Assembly (NCBI GenBank): GCA_007741555.1
Contig: CP036526.1
Location: forward strand, 1,736,001 to 1,800,000
Direction: 5' to 3'
Source of the DNA: Stieleria marina
GTDB taxonomy: Bacteria > Planctomycetota > Planctomycetia > Pirellulales > Pirellulaceae
Length of the DNA stretch: 64,000 nt
The notes under the pieces are model-generated. The model did not search any database and had not been told where the DNA came from. It was given only the letters and a program-made list of their open reading frames with translations. The position numbers and the translations under genes were made by a program. Shown here piece after piece: positions 61,087 to 64,000 of this stretch (position 1 is its first letter; each line of letters begins with the position of its first letter).

Positions 61087-63045
61087 CTACTGAATGAACA
61101 AGAATTCTCGTGTGTTCAAAAGCGCCCAAAGGATATTCCCGTACCCCACATTGTCATTGGTCTGTTGCGAAAGCTCTCTCGCAGCGATGACGCGATCTTT
61201 TGGAATCGGCCGTCGTGCGAGCACGCTCAAGAAGATCGCATCGATGCGGTCCTTTGTTTTTTCGATCGCAAGGATGTTATCGACAATCGACGAACCCGGC
61301 TCCAGCATCACGTGCGTGATCGGACCGTTGAACATTGCAAGAATCTGAGGCACAGTGGCTTCTTGCTGCGATCCATTAATTGTTTCGCGGTCGCCTTGGC
61401 CGAATTGACGAAGGAAATGGCTTGCCGGGACGGGCGAAACCAGTTCGCTGGCGCGACACAAGGTGTTTCCCTGGTAAGAGTGGGTGCGTTCGAGTTTTCG
61501 TCGCGCTCCCAGATCGACTGTGGAGAGAAATCGTTCGGCTTTTTCCGCGGCTGTTTCGTAGGTCGCGGTCGCAAAATCGAGATCGATTACATCGGCAAAC
61601 TCTTGAGTCGTGGGACGTTGGAAAGGCCATGGGTTTTGCACAGCCATTGTCAGTAGCGAATCCCAGACTTGTTCCGCGGTCATTCGTCGAACCGTCGGGC
61701 CAGGGAAATAGTAAGGCTCGCCGCTGGTCAGCGTGTAGTCGGTCGCGACACGTTGATAGGTTTCGCTGTAAAGGATTAATCGTGTGAGTTCCTTTAAGTC
61801 GAAACCGCCGCGAATCAGTTCCTCGCCCAGGAAGGCCATCGCCTTTTTGTTGACACAGGGATGTTCATCGCGAAAGTCGTCGATGGGTTCGACCATGCCC
61901 ACGCCCATGAATCGTTTCCAGAGACGATTGACGATTGTATTACTGAACTGTGGATTTTCGGGACTAGTCAGCCACGCAGCGAATTTCTGTCGGGGAGAGC
62001 TGTTTTTGGCGGACGTCGGAACTTCGCCCCAGAGGACTGCGGCGGGAACGACTTCTTTTGGCTTAGCATCTTCGTACGCGTAATCGTGCGGCAGACGCAT
62101 GGCCCGCGGAGCTTCGCTGACGCGATAGCTGTTCGCGCGAATCAGTCGCTGCATGTGGCCGGGGACTCGGCCTTTGTCATAGTGCTTGCGTGCTTCTGTG
62201 ATCATCGCGTTGGCTGGATTCGTTTTGGTGAATCCTGGGTCGCCTTTGACGATGCGAGTGCGAGTGCCAGTGGTGAAGGCAGCCAGTTCGTAAAACTGAT
62301 ACTGCGTCCATTGGTCAAACGGGTGGTCATGGCATTGAGCGCAACCGATTTGCGTGCCAAGAAAAACACGCACCGTGTTGTCGATGTATGGGAGCGGCAT
62401 GCCGTCGTCACGCAGCTGGTAGCCGACGGCTGGGTTTTCCCAAGACTTTCCTTCTGCGGTTAACATCTCGTAGACCCATTTGTCGTACGGTTTGTTCGTG
62501 CAAATGGATTCTTTGACGTAGTGCAAAAACGGCTCGCCGATGATGTTGTTGGTCGGTCGGTCGACCAAACGCAACGTGTCAGCCCAAAAGTTGTACATGT
62601 TGCTGACATAGTCGGGGCTGCCAAGCAATTCGTCGATCAAGTTCTCGCGGCGGTCGGGGGCATCGGACGCTAAGAAATCAGTTGCTTCCTTCAGCGTTGG
62701 GATCCGCCCCGCCACATCCAAGTACACGCGTCGCAGAAAAACCTCATCGCTTGCCAAGTCGTTCGGTGTGCCGCCTTCGCTGATAAGTTTATTTTCGATC
62801 AGGCCATCCAATCGATTGGCCGCTGACTTGACCGAGCTGCGCAGGCTGTGTTTGACCGGCTTCACATCCATGTCGACTTTGCCCGGTTGTCGAACACTTT
62901 CTGGCAGTCGAATCTTGGCCTTTTTAGGGGCCGGCTTGCTACGTTTCTTTTGGGCGAATGCCACCGAAGGCATCGCCAAAAATGCCGTGCAAATTACGAT
63001 CTTGAGGGATCGATGAAAAAGTGGATTCCAATCGGAAGGGCGCAT
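61087..63045 (-). CDS. DUF1549/DUF1553 protein with CxxCH motif
   Basis: ATG 63045 (or 63048) starts a 652-residue protein with a signal peptide. DUF1549 occupies the first half (DEVFLRRVYLDVAGRIPTLK in two parts: VFLRRVYLDVAGRIP; LLGSPDYVSNMYNFWADTL), with the characteristic GTQIGCAQCHDHPFDQWTQ. DUF1553 occupies the second half (SPENPQFSNTIVNRLWKRFM, GMVEPIDDFRDEHP). CxxCH could bind heme or, as in the family generally, be a partial cytochrome c. It forms the operon with the DUF1501 gene downstream. Envelope location. Confidence 0.93.
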   Translation of the reverse strand: MRPSDWNPLFHRSLKIVICTAFLAMPSVAFAQKKRSKPAPKKAKIRLPESVRQPGKVDMDVKPVKHSLRSSVKSAANRLDGLIENKLISEGGTPNDLASDEVFLRRVYLDVAGRIPTLKEATDFLASDAPDRRENLIDELLGSPDYVSNMYNFWADTLRLVDRPTNNIIGEPFLHYVKESICTNKPYDKWVYEMLTAEGKSWENPAVGYQLRDDGMPLPYIDNTVRVFLGTQIGCAQCHDHPFDQWTQYQFYELAAFTTGTRTRIVKGDPGFTKTNPANAMITEARKHYDKGRVPGHMQRLIRANSYRVSEAPRAMRLPHDYAYEDAKPKEVVPAAVLWGEVPTSAKNSSPRQKFAAWLTSPENPQFSNTIVNRLWKRFMGVGMVEPIDDFRDEHPCVNKKAMAFLGEELIRGGFDLKELTRLILYSETYQRVATDYTLTSGEPYYFPGPTVRRMTAEQVWDSLLTMAVQNPWPFQRPTTQEFADVIDLDFATATYETAAEKAERFLSTVDLGARRKLERTHSYQGNTLCRASELVSPVPASHFLRQFGQGDRETINGSQQEATVPQILAMFNGPITHVMLEPGSSIVDNILAIEKTKDRIDAIFLSVLARRPIPKDRVIAARELSQQTNDNVGYGNILWALLNTREFLFIQ

Positions 63046-63431
63046 CATGTCACACTCGCGGCTTAGACGGCGATTCGCAGGTTTCCCAGCGGAAAGTCTG
63101 CAAGAGAAGAGGTGGCGCTGTAGCAATTCCAGCGAGTCACTATCATAGTCGATCAGAGGGAATTGATGGTAGGTATTTTCCCTTCGGGGCTTGCCTAAGG
63201 TGAGATCGGGTCACGCCGGTCGTAGGAATCAGACGGATTCGTGAGGAAGTGATCCGGTTGTGAGACACTCATTGCCAGCCATGCCTGCGATTTCCGTGAT
63301 CCAATTCCATTGCAGCTTGTGGGCGAGTGATCCCCCGATAGAGGTTGCGATGGATTGGTGTCGATTTGGAAATGGCAACTCCGCTGCAGTGATCTAATTG
63401 AAACGCTACTTGGCCACATATTGATACTCGG
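63046..63431. other. Divergent gap without recognised gene
   Basis: About 385 bases between the DUF1549/1553 gene and the PmoA-like gene. It should hold both promoters. No repeat or RNA gene seen. Confidence 0.4.
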
Positions 63432-64000
63432 ATGTTCAAAACCAAAATTTCATTTTTCACAGCGCGGTGTATTGCTTCGAGGGTTCCCGTTTGGGGGGCA
63501 TTGATCGCAGTTACCACGGCACTGCCCGCTTCATTTCTTTCGCCGGCGACGGCGCAGACAGTGGCGACGGAATCACAGGATGCCAAGACGCGATCGGACA
63601 GCACGCTGCGTGTCGAGAAAGTCGATGGGCAGGGATGGGATGTCTTCGCGGGGAAAAAACTGTTCGCTGGGTATCTGATCGATAGCGGTGGCAAACCGAT
63701 TGTGTATCCGGTTCATGGTCCCGGCGGTCATGCGATGACACGCAATTTTCCGATGAAAAAAAGCTATGGGATGGAACGCGGTGACCATGATCACCATCGT
63801 TCCATGTGGTTGTCGCATGGCGACGTCAACGGAATTGATTTTTGGGCGGACGATGATGGCTGCGGCACGGTCGTGCATCGCAGTGGCACCGCAGAGATCA
63901 CGGACGACGATACGGCCGTGTTGGTTACCCAGAATGATTGGCTGGGGCCTGACGGAAAACGCCTTTTATCGGATACACGCCGATTTGAATTTTCGGTGGG
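63432..64000 (+). CDS. PmoA family protein (DUF6807), 3' end missing
   Basis: ATG 63432 opens a signal-peptide-like stretch (hydrophobic from WGALIAVTTALPASFLSPAT, ending near ATAQ). The mature part contains the family hallmark GMERGDHDHHRSMWLSHGDV and then NGIDFWADD. The reading frame stays open to the window edge, so about half the protein is outside. The family is common in planctomycetes; despite the name it is unrelated to methane monooxygenase activity. Function unknown, envelope location likely. Confidence 0.85.
   Translation, partial: MFKTKISFFTARCIASRVPVWGALIAVTTALPASFLSPATAQTVATESQDAKTRSDSTLRVEKVDGQGWDVFAGKKLFAGYLIDSGGKPIVYPVHGPGGHAMTRNFPMKKSYGMERGDHDHHRSMWLSHGDVNGIDFWADDDGCGTVVHRSGTAEITDDDTAVLVTQNDWLGPDGKRLLSDTRRFEFSV

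Noticed and set aside
1-64000. tRNA or rRNA genes
   Set aside because: I found no T-loop-like sequence in a cloverleaf context and no rRNA-like sequence; a tRNAscan run would be decisive.

Overview
The window is typical of a planctomycete of the Pirellulaceae (Rhodopirellula-like). Marker families seen directly are a DUF1501 protein next to a DUF1549/DUF1553 protein, an ECF sigma factor divergent from a serine/threonine kinase with membrane segments, a secreted SHD1-domain protein, a very large surface protein with the N-terminal LERLxDRRVLA-type motif and C-terminal dockerin-like repeats, a PmoA/DUF6807 protein, and the futalosine menaquinone genes mqnA-mqnC. Genes are moderately G+C rich and loosely packed. 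Both window edges cut a gene.

Layout. 1-7.3 kb: a truncated PpiC-type isomerase, a 12-TM transporter, and a group of secreted proteins (two share a C-terminal beta domain and flank a trypsin-like protease; one is Tyr-rich; one is CARDB-like). 7.5-13.8 kb: mqnC/mqnA, an RluA-type pseudouridine synthase, then a DHPS-like pterin-binding protein followed by pabB, a small pterin/pABA module. 13.8-20.9 kb: an accessory island that I read as a degenerate sedentary chromosomal integron. It has a tyrosine-recombinase remnant on the minus strand, a complete-ended IS630-family element with a broken transposase, an IS110-type relic, and then eight small, mostly unrelated plus-strand genes separated by attC-like sequences. 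21-30 kb: SHD1 protein, lactonase-like propeller, ECF sigma factor/kinase pair, and an M16 peptidase overlapping the kinase gene.

30-37.4 kb: a minus-strand type II secretion operon of pseudopilins and assembly proteins (GspG-H-I-J-K-L plus a GspM/PilO-like protein with a cadherin-like domain), mostly joined by ATGA/GTGA overlaps. 38-41.3 kb: a coiled-coil membrane protein and a soluble histidine kinase. 41.9-46.2 kb: a ribose-type ABC importer operon (binding lipoprotein, double ATPase, permease with an unusual insertion of about 150 residues). 46.3-49.5 kb: DEAD-box helicase, BON protein, a structured RNA candidate and a lone WYL domain. 49.5-56.9 kb: Met/Asp/Glu-rich secreted protein, giant surface protein, TerC, NIPSNAP. 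57-64 kb: MutS, DUF1501, DUF1549/1553 and a truncated PmoA-like gene.

The most interesting element is the integron-like island. attC-like boundaries recur between most of its genes in a constant orientation, three right halves keep an identical 7-nt spacing between two conserved blocks, and the recombinase remnant sits on the opposite strand at the left end, which is the canonical integron layout. All calls are made by eye from the sequence; no database search or folding program was run.
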